From the NCBI GenBank assembly GCA_014138725.1, contig JACJID010000009.1, positions 310,001 through 374,000 of the forward strand: a stretch of 64,000 nucleotides of DNA, written 5' to 3'. The DNA comes from Kutzneria viridogrisea. GTDB lineage: Bacteria > Actinomycetota > Actinomycetes > Mycobacteriales > Pseudonocardiaceae. Below the pieces are notes generated by a model. It was not told the origin of the DNA. It ran no database searches and was given only the letters and a program-made list of their open reading frames with translations. Positions 7,695-16,214 of the stretch are shown piece after piece (position 1 is the first letter of the stretch; each line of letters begins with the position of its first letter). The translations under genes and the position numbers were made by a program.

Positions 7695-9016
7695 CGGTCT
7701 CCACCGCCGTGCTCTGTCGTGACGTTGCGTGGTGCGCTGACCACTGCGGGTGCCTGCGGGTCGAGCCCGAACAGCTCGCGCAGTGCGTCCGCGTAGCCGG
7801 CCCCGCCCGGGGCCGAGGCCAGTTCCTTGACCCGCACGGTCGGGGTGTGCAGCAACTTGTCCACCACCCTGCGGACCGTCCTGGCCAGCTCCGCCCTAGT
7901 GGAATCATCCAGGTCCGGGAGCCGTGAGTCCAATCGCAGCAACTCGGCGTCCACGACCTCGGCGGCCCTGCGGCGCAGCGCGGTCACCGTCGGGGTGACC
8001 TCCGCCGACCGCTGGCCCGCCAGGTAGTCGCGCACGCCCTCGGCCACGATCTGCTTTGCCCGCGCGGAGTCCAGCGCCACCGGGGCGTCGGCCAGCCGCT
8101 GTTGCAGGCTGGTCAGATCCACCAGGGTCACCCCCGGCAGGGACTGCACGATCGGGTCCACATCGCGGGGCAGCCCGAGGTCGCACACCACCAGCGGCCG
8201 GTCCGGCCTGCCCGCGAACTGCCCGGGGCCGACCACCACGTCGGTGGCCCCGGTGCAGGCCAGCAGCACGTCCGCGGCGGGCAGCTCGGCCGCCAGCCCG
8301 GACAGCGCCACCGCACGGGAGCGCACGCCCTCGGCGCGCAGCGAGGCGGCCAGCCGGTCCCCGTTCACGGCGGTCCGGTTGGCGATGACCACCTCGCCGA
8401 TGCCCGCGCGGCGCAGGTGCGCGGCGGCCAGCCCGCCCATGGAGCCCGCGCCGACCAGCACCGCGGTGCGCCCGGCCAGGCCGCCGAGCACGCGCTCGGC
8501 GTCGGACAGCGCCTCGGACACCACGGAGGCGCCCGCGTGGTCGATGCCGGTCTCGCTGTGCACCCGCTTGCCCACGCGCAGCGCCTGCTGGCTCAGCTCG
8601 TGCAGGGTCTTGCCGACGGTGCCCGCCTCGTCGGCCGTGGCGTACGCGGAGCGCAGCTGGCCGAGGATCTGGGCCTCGCCGATGACCATGGAGTCCAGCC
8701 CGGCGGCCACCGAGAACAGGTGCTCCACCGCCGCGGCCGCGTAGTGCACGTAGAAGTGGTCGCACAGGCCGTTGACCTCGACCCCGGAGTGCCTGCTCAG
8801 CACCGAGGTGACGTCGGCGAGACCGCCGTGGAACGCCTCCACCACCGCGTAGACCTCGATGCGGTTGCACGTGGACAGCAACAGAGCCTCGGACACGTGC
8901 TCGCACCGCAGCAACTCGTCGAGCAGCTTGCCGTGGTCGTCACCGGAGACGGCAAGCCGCTCCAGCAGCCCCACCCCGGCCGTTCGGTGCGACACACCGA
9001 CTGCGAGCAGACTCAC
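7691..9016 (-). CDS. hemA: Glutamyl-tRNA reductase
   Basis: 441 residues. It catalyses NADPH-dependent reduction of Glu-tRNA(Glu) to glutamate-1-semialdehyde, the first committed step of the C5 haem pathway. The catalytic cysteine is Cys50 in '[11 protein letters not shown]'. The family signatures 'GVSHRTA', '[13 protein letters not shown]', the NADPH fold '[17 protein letters not shown]' and the C-terminal dimerisation helices are all visible. The GTG start at 9016 overlaps the rex stop (GTGA), placing haem synthesis under co-translation with the redox sensor Rex. Order rex-hemA-hemC-hemD is the typical actinobacterial arrangement. Confidence 0.96.
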   Translation of the reverse strand: MSLLAVGVSHRTAGVGLLERLAVSGDDHGKLLDELLRCEHVSEALLLSTCNRIEVYAVVEAFHGGLADVTSVLSRHSGVEVNGLCDHFYVHYAAAAVEHLFSVAAGLDSMVIGEAQILGQLRSAYATADEAGTVGKTLHELSQQALRVGKRVHSETGIDHAGASVVSEALSDAERVLGGLAGRTAVLVGAGSMGGLAAAHLRRAGIGEVVIANRTAVNGDRLAASLRAEGVRSRAVALSGLAAELPAADVLLACTGATDVVVGPGQFAGRPDRPLVVCDLGLPRDVDPIVQSLPGVTLVDLTSLQQRLADAPVALDSARAKQIVAEGVRDYLAGQRSAEVTPTVTALRRRAAEVVDAELLRLDSRLPDLDDSTRAELARTVRRVVDKLLHTPTVRVKELASAPGGAGYADALRELFGLDPQAPAVVSAPRNVTTEHGGGDR

Positions 9017-9762
9017 CCCGGCACCACCATTCCGCCCTCGTCCGCGTAGGCGGCCTCGTCCGCCCGCCGCGCCACGTGGAACGACAAGATCTGCATCTCC
9101 ACCGCCAAGTCAACCTTGCGCACCTCGACGTGGTCAGGAACCTGGAGCACGACGGGTGCGAAGTTCAGGATGCATTGCACGCCCGCGGATACCAAACGGT
9201 CGCAGACGCCCTGTGCCGCGGGGGGCGGGGTGGCGATGACCCCGATCGAGACCTCCCGCTCCGCGCACACGCGGGGGATGTCCTCGATGTGGTCCACCAG
9301 GATGCCGCCCACCGGCACGCCTATCAGGTCCTCGTCCACGTCGAACAGCGCGGAGACCGGGAACCCGCGTCCGGGGAAGCCGCCGTAGTTGGCCAGGGCG
9401 TGACCGAGATTACCGATGCCGACCACGCAGACGCTGTGCTTGCGGGTCAGCCCGAGGATGCGCTCGATCTGCCCGACGAGCACCTCGACCTCGTACCCGA
9501 CCCCGCGCGTGCCGTACGAGCCGATGTAGGACAGGTCCTTGCGCAGCTTCGCCGAGTTGACCCCCGCGGCGGCCGAGAGCTCCTCGCTGGAGACGGTCGT
9601 CACGCTCTGCTCGGCCATGCCGGAGAGCACTCGGAGATAGACCGCGAGCCTGGCGACGGCCGCCTCCGGAATGGCCCTGGCCCGCTCGCGGACGGCGGGT
9701 TCGTCGACTGCGGACCCGGGGGCGCTCACGACCTCGTCAGCCTCACCCCGTCGTGCACCCAC
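9013..9762 (-). CDS. rex: Redox-sensing transcriptional repressor Rex
   Basis: 249 residues. An N-terminal winged helix (~30-105, '[29 protein letters not shown]') binds operators, and a Rossmann domain ('[16 protein letters not shown]', residues ~111-127) senses the NADH/NAD+ ratio. C-terminal '[16 protein letters not shown]' forms the domain-swapped helix. The GTG start at 9762 has GAGGAG nine bases upstream. It heads the hem operon, and a near-consensus Rex operator lies at 9826-9843, implying autoregulation and redox control of haem synthesis. In Streptomyces, Rex similarly controls rex-hemACD; that parallel is from memory. Confidence 0.95.
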   Translation of the reverse strand: MGARRGEADEVVSAPGSAVDEPAVRERARAIPEAAVARLAVYLRVLSGMAEQSVTTVSSEELSAAAGVNSAKLRKDLSYIGSYGTRGVGYEVEVLVGQIERILGLTRKHSVCVVGIGNLGHALANYGGFPGRGFPVSALFDVDEDLIGVPVGGILVDHIEDIPRVCAEREVSIGVIATPPPAAQGVCDRLVSAGVQCILNFAPVVLQVPDHVEVRKVDLAVEMQILSFHVARRADEAAYADEGGMVVPG

Positions 9763-10149
9763 GCTGGTAGCTCCTCAGCTGCTCGTCCAGGCGATCCGCC
9801 CCATCGACACCGCAACGGTAGTCGCTTGTGAACGGATGCACAAAGTCGCCGGACGGGGGCGTGGGACGGCACACAGCGAGCTGGGGCACACGGTTCACCG
9901 GTTCGGATGACACGGCCGAGCGGGTCAGTGGTCCCCGGCCGGCAATCCGTCGCCACCGGGCCCCAATTCTGCGGCCGACAGTCGACAAGAATGCACGAAA
10001 AACGCCGGATCACCATCGTTGACAGCCACTCGCCAGATGTCGAATTCACGTCCTCTCGCCCCGGACCGGGACATGCCGAACCTGTTCCGCCAGGTGCGCA
10101 CCACCTGCGAGGAGACAGTGAATACGGCAGAGGAGTCGGAAAAAGCACT
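9763..10149. other. Intergenic region upstream of rex, no credible gene
   Basis: About 390 bases between the rex start and the fasciclin-gene terminator. Besides the Rex operator I see no protein-like frame in it. Open frames across it on both strands have no recognisable domains and are explained by high GC. It presumably holds the rex-hem promoter; exact -10 and -35 boxes could not be assigned with confidence. Confidence 0.5.
9826..9843. promoter_or_regulatory. Rex operator (ROP)
   Basis: TTGTGAACGGATGCACAA lies 64-81 bases upstream of the rex start. The known actinobacterial Rex site is TTGTGAA-N4-TTCACAA. Here the left arm is perfect, the 4-nt spacer is right and the right arm has one mismatch. 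The site is where the promoter of rex-hemACD should be, so it is probably the autoregulatory operator. Confidence 0.8.
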
Positions 10150-10178
10150 ATGGGAGTGGCCGTGACGGCCACTCCCAT
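10150..10178 (-). terminator. Intrinsic terminator of the fasciclin gene
   Basis: A perfect 12-bp stem (ATGGGAGTGGCC with GGCCACTCCCAT) around a 5-nt loop, 21 bases after the stop of the leftward fasciclin gene. On the transcript strand it is followed within six bases by five T residues. This is a good Rho-independent terminator. Confidence 0.85.
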
Positions 10179-10199
10179 CGAGGAGAACAATCAACCAGT

Positions 10200-10847
10200 T
10201 CAGCTGGCCGGAGTCAGCACCTTGCCGATGACGAACACGGTGGCGTTGCCGGTGGGGATGTTTCCGCAGAGCACCGGGGCGTCGTTGACCATCAGGTTCG
10301 ACTTGTCGCCGGTGATCTTGACGGTGCCGCCCTGCAGGGTGGCTTCCGCGCCGTCCTTGATCAGCTGGTCGCCGTTGAGGCGCTTGGCGACCACGTGGTA
10401 CTGAAGGATCTTGCCCAGCTTGGCCGGGTCCTTGGCCAGCGCGTTGAAGGCGTCGTCACCGAGCGCGGCGAAGGCCGGGTCGGCCGGGGCGAAGACCGTG
10501 ATGGCCTTCTGCGAGTTCAACGTGTCGACCAGGCCCGCGGCCTTGACGGCGGCGACGAGCTTGGTCAGCAGCGGGTTGTTGCTGGCGGCGGTGGCCACCG
10601 GGTCGTTGGCCATCCCGTTCAGCGAGCCCTTGCCGTCAGCCGGGATGGAGCTGCAGGCCGAACCGAAGGTGTCGGTGACCTTGGTGACGCCGTCGCTCGA
10701 CATGGCCTCGGACGTGGTGGTCGCCGCGGCGGCGCTGGTGGTCGTCGTGGAGCCCGCGGAGTTGGAGCTACCACCGCTGCAGGCGGCGAGCGAGACGGCG
10801 GCGGCGACAGCGATACCGGCGGCTGCCAGTCGGTGGAACTTCCTCAC
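10200..10847 (-). CDS. Secreted fasciclin-domain lipoprotein (MPT83/MPT70-like)
   Basis: About 215 residues. A signal peptide with lipobox 'SLAACSGG' indicates a lipid-anchored exported protein. A Ser/Thr/Ala-rich linker follows, then one fasciclin (FAS1) domain: 'LLTKLVAAVKAAGLVDTLN', the H1 motif 'ITVFAPADPAFAAL', 'LQYHVVAKRL' and the H2 motif 'NATVFVIGKVLTP'. GTG at 10847 is preferred because GAGGAG lies eight bases upstream; a GTG nine bases earlier is too close to that site. In mycobacteria such proteins are surface antigens with an adhesive fold. Its neighbour encodes a membrane molybdopterin oxidoreductase, a pairing often seen in Actinobacteria. Confidence 0.88.
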   Translation of the reverse strand: MRKFHRLAAAGIAVAAAVSLAACSGGSSNSAGSTTTTSAAAATTTSEAMSSDGVTKVTDTFGSACSSIPADGKGSLNGMANDPVATAASNNPLLTKLVAAVKAAGLVDTLNSQKAITVFAPADPAFAALGDDAFNALAKDPAKLGKILQYHVVAKRLNGDQLIKDGAEATLQGGTVKITGDKSNLMVNDAPVLCGNIPTGNATVFVIGKVLTPAS

Positions 10848-10896
10848 CTGGATCACTCCTCAGTGATTGCGAGAACCCGGATATTTCGGGCTAAGA

Positions 10897-10924
10897 GAAC
10901 ATCTCGACCTTCACTGAGATGTTC
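10897..10924 (-). terminator. Inverted repeat after the molybdopterin oxidoreductase gene
   Basis: GAACATCTC and GAGATGTTC form perfect 9-bp arms around a 10-nt loop, 45 bases after the stop of the leftward oxidoreductase gene. It could be its terminator, though only a weak T-rich tract follows. Since it also sits ~50 bases upstream of the fasciclin start, an operator for that gene is the alternative. Confidence 0.5.
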
Positions 10925-10969
10925 GAAACAACCTCGCGATCGGTTCGATCCCGGTTGGTAACGGTTCGG

Positions 10970-12553
10970 TCACTGAGCGACGAAAACGATCGTGTGCAGG
11001 CCAGTCGCCCCGTTCGGGATGGGGCTGACCCGGTCCGCGGTCTGCGTGTAGCCCGAACTGTCGGTGGCACGGCACAGCACGGTGTGGCTGCCCGACTTGA
11101 GGTCGAACTCCTTGCGCCACATGCGCCAGGTCTCCTTGCCGACCTCGGTGGTCAGCTCGGCCTCCTGCCAGGGCCCGCCGTCCATCTGCACCTCGACCTT
11201 GGCGATGCCCTTGGTCTGCGCCCAGGCGATGCCCGCGACCACGACCGTGCCCGCGGGCACGGTGGACAGGCCCTGCGGGATGTCGATGCGCGACTCGGTC
11301 TTGATCGGCGCCTTGGCCGTGTAACCGCGCGGCACCCAGTAGCTCTGCTTGGCGGCGAAGGTGGTCAGCTCGATGTCGGTGACCCACTTCGTGGCCGACA
11401 CGTAGCCGTACAGGCCGGGAACCACCAGGCGGGCCGGGAAGCCGTGCTCGGGCGGCAGCGCCTGGCCGTTCATGCCGATGGCCAGCATGGCGTTGCGGCC
11501 GGGGTCGATCGTCTCCGACACCGGACTGCCCGCCGTGTACCCGTCCACGCTGGTGGAGAACACCTGGTCCGCGCCAGGCTGGATGCCCGCCTCGGCGAGC
11601 AGGTCGCGCAGCAGCACCCCGGTGAAGTTGGCGGTGGAGATGTACGGGCCGCCAACCTCGTTGGAGACGCAGGTCATCGTGATGGTCCTGGTCACCAGCT
11701 GGCGCTTGGCGATGTCGTCGAAGCTCAGCCGCAGCTCGCGGTCGACCATGCCGTGGATGCGCAGCGACCAGTCCTCGGCGCGCAGCCTGGGCACCGACAG
11801 AGCGGTGTCGATCCGGTAGAACTCCTGGTTGGAGGTCAGGAAGGTGGGCGTGCCCTGGCGCGCGAAGTCAGCGCCGGGGGCGATGTCGGGCTGCGGGTAG
11901 TGCGCGATCAGCTTGCTCACCTGTGCGCGCGAGCCCTCCACGTCCACGCTGCCCGCGACGAACTGCCCGCCGAGCCCGGCCAGCCCGGAGCCGACGGCCA
12001 CCCCGACCGAGCCGAGCAGGAATTTGCGCCGGTCCGGGCCCTCGGCGGCCTGCCCCGGCTCGGTGGCCGCCACGGCCTGCCGCAGGGCGAGGCCGTGCAG
12101 CCCGCGGAACACCAGCAGGCCGGCCACCAGGCTGGTGATCGGCGCCAGCACGGCGAGCTGGCCCAGGTCGGGCCGCGCGTAGACCGCCGCCACGGCGACC
12201 AGGCCCAGAGCGATGGCGAAGATCGAGCCCGGCAGCGGGCCGCGCCGGGACACCAGCCCGGCGAGCACGGCGGCCACGAGCAGGAACCCCGCCATGCCGC
12301 CGAGCAGCACCACCTTGTCGGCGGTGCCGAAGGTCCGGACCGCGAAGTCCTTGAGCGGCAACGGGGTCAGATCGATGAAGGTGTTGCCCACGGCCAGGAA
12401 CGGCGAGGCGTTCGGGTCGATCAGGCCAGCGACCAGGTGGCCCGAGGCCAGGGCGGCCGCGACGCCCAGCACGCCGACGAGCAGAGCCACCGGCCAGCTC
12501 AGCGTGGGGGTCGTTGAGGGACGGCGCTCGACTGTCGGAGCTGATGCGTTCAC
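10970..12553 (-). CDS. Membrane-anchored molybdopterin-dependent oxidoreductase (sulfite-oxidase family)
   Basis: 527 residues. Four N-terminal membrane helices lie within residues ~18-150. Then comes 'DRRKFLLGS' (~174), resembling a degenerate twin-arginine motif before a fifth hydrophobic stretch, and a periplasmic sulfite-oxidase-type molybdopterin domain. The molybdenum ligand is Cys295 in 'TMTCVSNEVGG', with 'NFTGVLLRDLL' and 'PGLYGYVSATKWVTDIEL' following. A C-terminal Ig-like dimerisation domain ('TVVVAGIAWAQTKGIAKVEVQMDGG', split) completes it. The substrate is unknown. GTG start at 12553. A leftward terminator-like hairpin sits in its leader at 12634-12669. Confidence 0.88.
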   Translation of the reverse strand: MNASAPTVERRPSTTPTLSWPVALLVGVLGVAAALASGHLVAGLIDPNASPFLAVGNTFIDLTPLPLKDFAVRTFGTADKVVLLGGMAGFLLVAAVLAGLVSRRGPLPGSIFAIALGLVAVAAVYARPDLGQLAVLAPITSLVAGLLVFRGLHGLALRQAVAATEPGQAAEGPDRRKFLLGSVGVAVGSGLAGLGGQFVAGSVDVEGSRAQVSKLIAHYPQPDIAPGADFARQGTPTFLTSNQEFYRIDTALSVPRLRAEDWSLRIHGMVDRELRLSFDDIAKRQLVTRTITMTCVSNEVGGPYISTANFTGVLLRDLLAEAGIQPGADQVFSTSVDGYTAGSPVSETIDPGRNAMLAIGMNGQALPPEHGFPARLVVPGLYGYVSATKWVTDIELTTFAAKQSYWVPRGYTAKAPIKTESRIDIPQGLSTVPAGTVVVAGIAWAQTKGIAKVEVQMDGGPWQEAELTTEVGKETWRMWRKEFDLKSGSHTVLCRATDSSGYTQTADRVSPIPNGATGLHTIVFVAQ

Positions 12554-12633
12554 ACCTCAAGTTCGTCCGCGCAGGGGGATCGGTTCAAGCCTGACCGGCT
12601 TACGGATGTGTGACGGCCCGTCCACCAGGGCAG

Positions 12634-12669
12634 AAAAAAGGTCCGAGCGACCCCCAGGACGCCCGGACC
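12634..12669 (-). terminator. Leftward intrinsic terminator in the leader of the molybdopterin oxidoreductase
   Basis: On the minus strand a 10-bp stem with one mismatch (GGTCCGGGCG with CGCTCGGACC) and a 10-nt loop is followed directly by six T residues. No leftward gene precedes it, because the next gene to the right runs the other way. It must therefore act on a leader transcript or a small or antisense RNA. Confidence 0.65.
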
Positions 12670-12671
12670 CC

Positions 12672-12714
12672 TTGACGGCTGTACAGCCAACTGGATGATA
12701 CGTACACTATATTT
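12672..12714. promoter_or_regulatory. Divergent promoter region with GGCTGTACAGCC palindrome
   Basis: Between the oxidoreductase and the HTH regulator lies an AT-rich island (12694-12718) preceded by TTGACG (12672) and a perfect 12-bp palindrome GGCTGTACAGCC (12677-12688). The hexamer spacing is not canonical (16 to GATGAT, 19 to TGATAC). The palindrome within the spacer is a plausible operator, perhaps for the adjacent regulator. Confidence 0.4.
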
Positions 12715-12804
12715 AACCAAACAAGCCCTTCCAGTGAACTTCCCGGTCGTTTTGATAACTGGGAAGATCGGGTGCAGAGGCTTCGCGATACGAGGAGGTG
12801 TGCC

Positions 12805-13245
12805 GTGGCCACCCTGGCGGAGCGACTGAACACCCTGTTCGCCACCGTTGTGCAGGTCGACGCGCACGGCAGGCGTCGCGAGTACTCCACCCCGCACGTG
12901 GCGCGGACGATCAGCGAGGACCCCGCGCACGACACCACGGTGTCCCGCGTCTACCTGGCAACCTTGCGGTCCGGCGCCAACACCAACCCGACCATCGCCG
13001 TGATCCGCGCGCTGGCGAAGTTCTTCGACGAGCACCGCGCACCCGGTACCTCGCACATCACCGCCGCGTACCTGCTCGGCGACGAGCCCGAGGACGCCGA
13101 GGAGCGCGAGCTGCGCGCGAAGCTGGCCGACCGGCACGTACGGATGATCGCCATGCGCGCCGGGGACATGACACCGGCGGTGCGCAAGCAGGTGCTGAAG
13201 ATGATCGACGTGCTGCTCGCCGAGGACGAGGAACAGCAGCCCTAG
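12805..13245 (+). CDS. XRE-family DNA-binding regulator (EspR-like layout)
   Basis: 146 residues. The N-terminal ~80 residues form a lambda-repressor-type helix-turn-helix in the variant found in EspR-like actinobacterial regulators: '[13 protein letters not shown]', '[27 protein letters not shown]' (split), '[14 protein letters not shown]', then 'YLLGDEP'. The C-terminus is a short acidic helical tail, '[16 protein letters not shown]', probably for dimerisation. GTG start at 12805 with AGGAGG six bases upstream. It is divergent from the molybdopterin oxidoreductase and ends at a 19-bp repeat array. The target is unknown; the palindrome in its promoter suggests autoregulation. Confidence 0.8.
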   Translation: MATLAERLNTLFATVVQVDAHGRRREYSTPHVARTISEDPAHDTTVSRVYLATLRSGANTNPTIAVIRALAKFFDEHRAPGTSHITAAYLLGDEPEDAEERELRAKLADRHVRMIAMRAGDMTPAVRKQVLKMIDVLLAEDEEQQP

Positions 13246-13282
13246 CGGCCCAGGTGGCCGCGCAACGCCTCATCGACAGCTG

Positions 13283-13624
13283 ATCTGCGTGTGCCGTGCT
13301 GCTGTGCTGACGCACTGCTCATCTGCTGACGCGGTCGAGGAACGCCGCAGCACAGCTCCGCCGCTCGCGCACTGCTCCACCGCCGCAGCACTGCTCATCC
13401 GCTGACGCAGTCGAGGAACGCCGCAGCACAGCTCCGCCGCTCGCGCACTGCTCCGCTGCTGCGGCATTGCTCCAGCGCTACGGCGCAGCTCCACCGCTGA
13501 CGCACTGCTCCACCGCTCGCGCACTGCTCCAACGCTGAGACAGTGCTCCACCGCCGACGCGCACGAGATACGCCGACGCACAGCTCGTCCGCATCACCCC
13601 ACCACGAGTGCGGCGGCACAGCTC
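13283..13624. repeat. 19-bp degenerate tandem repeat array 2 (18 units)
   Basis: Eighteen successive units keep exact 19-bp phase over 342 bp. Typical units are CACCGCTGACGCACTGCTC (13492), CACCGCTCGCGCACTGCTC (13511) and GAACGCCGCAGCACAGCTC (13340 and 13416). A four-unit block at 13321-13396 is repeated at 13397-13472 with few differences, showing duplication in 76-bp steps. The array fills the space between two convergent genes, and its last unit contains the stop codon of the glutaredoxin gene. Confidence 0.92.
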
Positions 13625-13862
13625 AGGCGAGCAGTGCCGCCCTCAGCCGGCTCTCCTCCACCTTCCAGTACCCGTGCTCCGCCTCGTCCACGAGGATCAC
13701 CGGCACCCGGTCGCCGTACTCGGCGCGCAGTTCGGGGTCGCTGTCCACGTCCTGGCTCGACCAGGGCACGCCGAGCTCCCCGCAGATCCGGTCGAGGTCG
13801 GCGGCGGCCTGCTCGCAGGCGTGGCAGTCCACCCTGGTCATCAGGGTCACGTGGTGCGTCAC
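13623..13862 (-). CDS. Glutaredoxin-like thiol-disulfide protein
   Basis: 79 residues, the size of NrdH-type and short glutaredoxins. The thioredoxin-fold N-terminus is 'VTLMTRVDCHACEQAAADL' with redox pair Cys13-His-Ala-Cys16. The cis-proline loop is 'RVPVILVDE', and 'SQDVDSDPELRAEYGDR' precedes it. It probably acts in cytosolic thiol exchange, possibly mycothiol-linked given mshA in this window. The gene matches the glutaredoxin upstream of hemA in mycobacteria. Its stop lies inside the last unit of repeat array 2. Confidence 0.85.
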   Translation of the reverse strand: MTHHVTLMTRVDCHACEQAAADLDRICGELGVPWSSQDVDSDPELRAEYGDRVPVILVDEAEHGYWKVEESRLRAALLA

Positions 13863-13878
13863 GGCACCAGCCTAGGCG

Positions 13879-15363
13879 TCAGTCCTGGGGCAGTCGGAGC
13901 CTGCTGCGCACCAGCTTGCCGGTGGGCGAGTGCGGCAGCACATCGGTGAACTCCACGCTGACCGGCACCTTGAACTTGGCCAAGTGCTCGGTGCAGTGCG
14001 CGAGCACGTCCTCGGTGCTCAGCCGAGCGTCGGCGCCGAGCACGAGCACGGCCTTGACCGCCTCGCCGGTGCTCTCGTCCGGGATGCCGACCACGGCGGC
14101 CTCGGCCACCTGGGGCAGCTCGGCGAGCACCTTCTCCACCTCGTGCGGGTACACGTTGAACCCGTTGACGATGATCAGGTCACCGGCGCGGTCCACCAGG
14201 TGCAGGTCGCCGTCGGGGTCGAGGTAGCCCACGTCACCGGTGCGGAACCAGCCCTCCGCGTCGGGGCCGTGCGCCCCGTCCGGCCAGTAGCCGCTGAACA
14301 GGTTCGCCCCGCGCACGGACACCAGGCCCGCGTCGTCGTCGGGGAACTCCAGCTCCTCGTCCTCCACGAACGGCTGGCCGTCGTTGTCGACCAGGCGCAG
14401 CTCGACACCGGGCAGCGGCTTGCCCACCGAACCGGCCTTGGGCTTGCCGCCGACCAGCGTGGAGGTCAGCACCGGAGCGGTCTCGGTCAGTCCGTAGCCC
14501 TCGTACACCGGCAGGGTCGTGGCGTGCTCGACGGCGTCCAGCAGCGCCGGGCCGAGCGGGGCGGCACCCGAGGTGAGCAGGCGCACCGTCATGAACGCCT
14601 CGCGCAGTCGCGCGGCGCCGACCTGGAGCATCGCCTGGTACATGGGCGGCACGCCGACCACGGTGGTGACGCGGTGCCGCTCGATGACGTCCACGGCGCG
14701 CTCGGCCTCGAACCGCTCCAGCAGCACGGCGGTGGCGCCGGCGGCGGCGACCTGGAACAGACCGGGGCCCAGGCCGTAGGAGTGGAACAGCGGCAGGGCG
14801 AGCAGCACGCGGTCGGCGGCGGTGACCGGGGCGGGCCGCAGCGCGGCGCACTGCGAGACGTTGGCCAGCAGCGCGCGGTGCGAGAGCATCGCGCCGCGCG
14901 GCACACCGGAGGTGCCCGAGGTGTACGCGAGCACGGCGATGTGTTCACCACCGCGAACCGAGCCCAAGGGCTCCTGGCCCTCGACTCCCTCAACCGGGGG
15001 AGGCGGCAGCACGGTGGGCACGCCCCCGCCCTCGCCGACGAGGACCCGCGACCCGCTGTCCTCGACGATCCGGGCCAGCTCACGCACGGGCGCGCTGGGG
15101 CTGACCGGCACCACCACGGCCCCGGCACGCAGCGCGCCGAACACGGCGACGCAGAACTCCGGCGAGGTGGGCAGCCGCACCGCGACCCGGTCACCGGGTG
15201 CGACGCCGACACCGATGAGCCGACGGGCTTCAGCACTGGTCAGGGCGTCGAACTGCCGCCAGTTGAGCGTGGCCCCGGTGCTCGCATCGATGAACGCCGG
15301 GTGGTCGGGTCCGCGCTGGGCGGCCACGCTGACCAGATCGGCGACGTTGCCCGCTGGGGTCAT
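13879..15363 (-). CDS. AMP-forming acyl-CoA synthetase
   Basis: 494 residues. It belongs to the ANL adenylating superfamily: P-loop-like 'AVLAYTSGTSGVPRGAML' (A3), 'YEGYGLTETAPVL' (A5), 'GWFRTGDVGYLDPDG' (A7), 'GFNVYPHEVEKVL' (A8) and the C-terminal catalytic lysine region 'HSPTGKLVRSRL' (A10). It activates a carboxylic acid, probably a fatty acid, to the CoA thioester via an acyl-adenylate. ATG at 15363 is chosen because GAGGAGG lies six bases upstream; a longer in-frame extension has no RBS. It is divergent from the ECF sigma gene. Confidence 0.9.
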   Translation of the reverse strand: MTPAGNVADLVSVAAQRGPDHPAFIDASTGATLNWRQFDALTSAEARRLIGVGVAPGDRVAVRLPTSPEFCVAVFGALRAGAVVVPVSPSAPVRELARIVEDSGSRVLVGEGGGVPTVLPPPPVEGVEGQEPLGSVRGGEHIAVLAYTSGTSGVPRGAMLSHRALLANVSQCAALRPAPVTAADRVLLALPLFHSYGLGPGLFQVAAAGATAVLLERFEAERAVDVIERHRVTTVVGVPPMYQAMLQVGAARLREAFMTVRLLTSGAAPLGPALLDAVEHATTLPVYEGYGLTETAPVLTSTLVGGKPKAGSVGKPLPGVELRLVDNDGQPFVEDEELEFPDDDAGLVSVRGANLFSGYWPDGAHGPDAEGWFRTGDVGYLDPDGDLHLVDRAGDLIIVNGFNVYPHEVEKVLAELPQVAEAAVVGIPDESTGEAVKAVLVLGADARLSTEDVLAHCTEHLAKFKVPVSVEFTDVLPHSPTGKLVRSRLRLPQD

Positions 15364-15556
15364 GCTCGACCTCCTCATCGAAGCGATCGTCGGATTTTGG
15401 CACGCCCCTCGCGCGTCATGCACCGCGGCACCGCCGCGTCTCATATATGACCCAGACATCGCTACCTACTTCCGAGTAACAACCCGTATGCTGCCGATAC
15501 GCCTCGGGTGCCCCCGCCCATCCGCTGCGTCGACCAAGGGAGGTGCTGCTACCCCT

Positions 15557-16156
15557 ATGAGCAGCCCTGCCCGCTCCGAGCAGACCGACCCCGACCCCGT
15601 CATGGACGAACCCGGCGAGGCGTGGGACCTGGTGCACGCCGCCCAGTCAGGCGACACCCAGGCGTTCGGCCTGCTCTACGACCGCTACGTGGACTCGGTG
15701 TACCGCTACGTGCTGTTCCGCGTCGGTGACCGGACCCTGGCCGAGGACGTCACCAGCGAGACCTTCCTACGGGCGCTGCGCCGCATCGGCTCGGTCAGCT
15801 ACCAGGGCCGCGACGTGGGCGCCTGGTTCGTCACGATCGCCCGCAACCTGGTGCTCGACCACGTGAAGTCCAGCCGCTACCGGCTGGAGGTCACCACCGC
15901 CGAGCTGGACGACAACCGCGAGGTCACCGCGGGGCCCGAGCAGGCGGTGCTCACCGAGGCCACCACCAGCGAGCTGCTGCGCTGCGTGGGCCAGCTCAAC
16001 TCCGACCAGCGCGAGTGCATCGTGCTGCGCTTCCTGCAGGGCCTGTCGGTGGCCGAGACGGCCAGCCAGATGGGCCGTAACGAGGGCGCCATCAAAGCGC
16101 TCCAGCACAGGGCCGTGCGGCGGCTCGCACAGCTGCTCCCGACGGAGCTGCGGTAA
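15557..16156 (+). CDS. ECF sigma factor, BldN-like
   Basis: 199 residues. Region 2 is 'AFGLLYDRYVDSVYRYVLFRVGDRTLAEDVTSETFLRAL' (split here), with the -10-binding helix and 'DVGAWFVTIARNLVLDHVKSSRYR'. Region 4 is 'LNSDQRECIVLRFLQGLSVAETASQMGRNEGAIKALQHRAVRRL' (split), with a clear helix-turn-helix. The wording and the adjacent DUF5667 gene place it in the BldN group of sigma factors that govern morphological or surface functions in Streptomyces. ATG at 15557 follows GGGAGGTG. A sigma-BldN-type promoter immediately downstream of this gene suggests that it drives its own anti-sigma gene. Confidence 0.85.
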   Translation: MSSPARSEQTDPDPVMDEPGEAWDLVHAAQSGDTQAFGLLYDRYVDSVYRYVLFRVGDRTLAEDVTSETFLRALRRIGSVSYQGRDVGAWFVTIARNLVLDHVKSSRYRLEVTTAELDDNREVTAGPEQAVLTEATTSELLRCVGQLNSDQRECIVLRFLQGLSVAETASQMGRNEGAIKALQHRAVRRLAQLLPTELR

Positions 16157-16214
16157 CCCGTTCCGGCTAGTGATCACCGTGGTTGTGAACATCACGTGTC
16201 GCAGCGCGACGATG

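Noticed and set aside
9925-10194. 89-residue leftward frame between rex and the fasciclin gene
   Set aside because: It runs through the fasciclin terminator hairpin, has no RBS and no recognisable sequence.
10941-10970. T-loop-like GGTTCGATCCC suggesting a tRNA
   Set aside because: The flanking bases do not form the 5-bp T stem, and no acceptor, D-arm or anticodon arm can be built around it.
13270-13581. Ser/Ala-rich open frames with a repeating peptide through the 13.3-13.6 kb array, and similar ones at 40.8-41.35 kb
   Set aside because: They result from a 19-bp DNA repeat being stop-poor in all frames; every frame gives a 19-residue periodic peptide, and there is no RBS or family match.
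13283-13624. Possible CRISPR array
   Set aside because: Units are directly contiguous 19-mers with gradual divergence; there are no conserved repeats separated by unique spacers, and no cas genes nearby.
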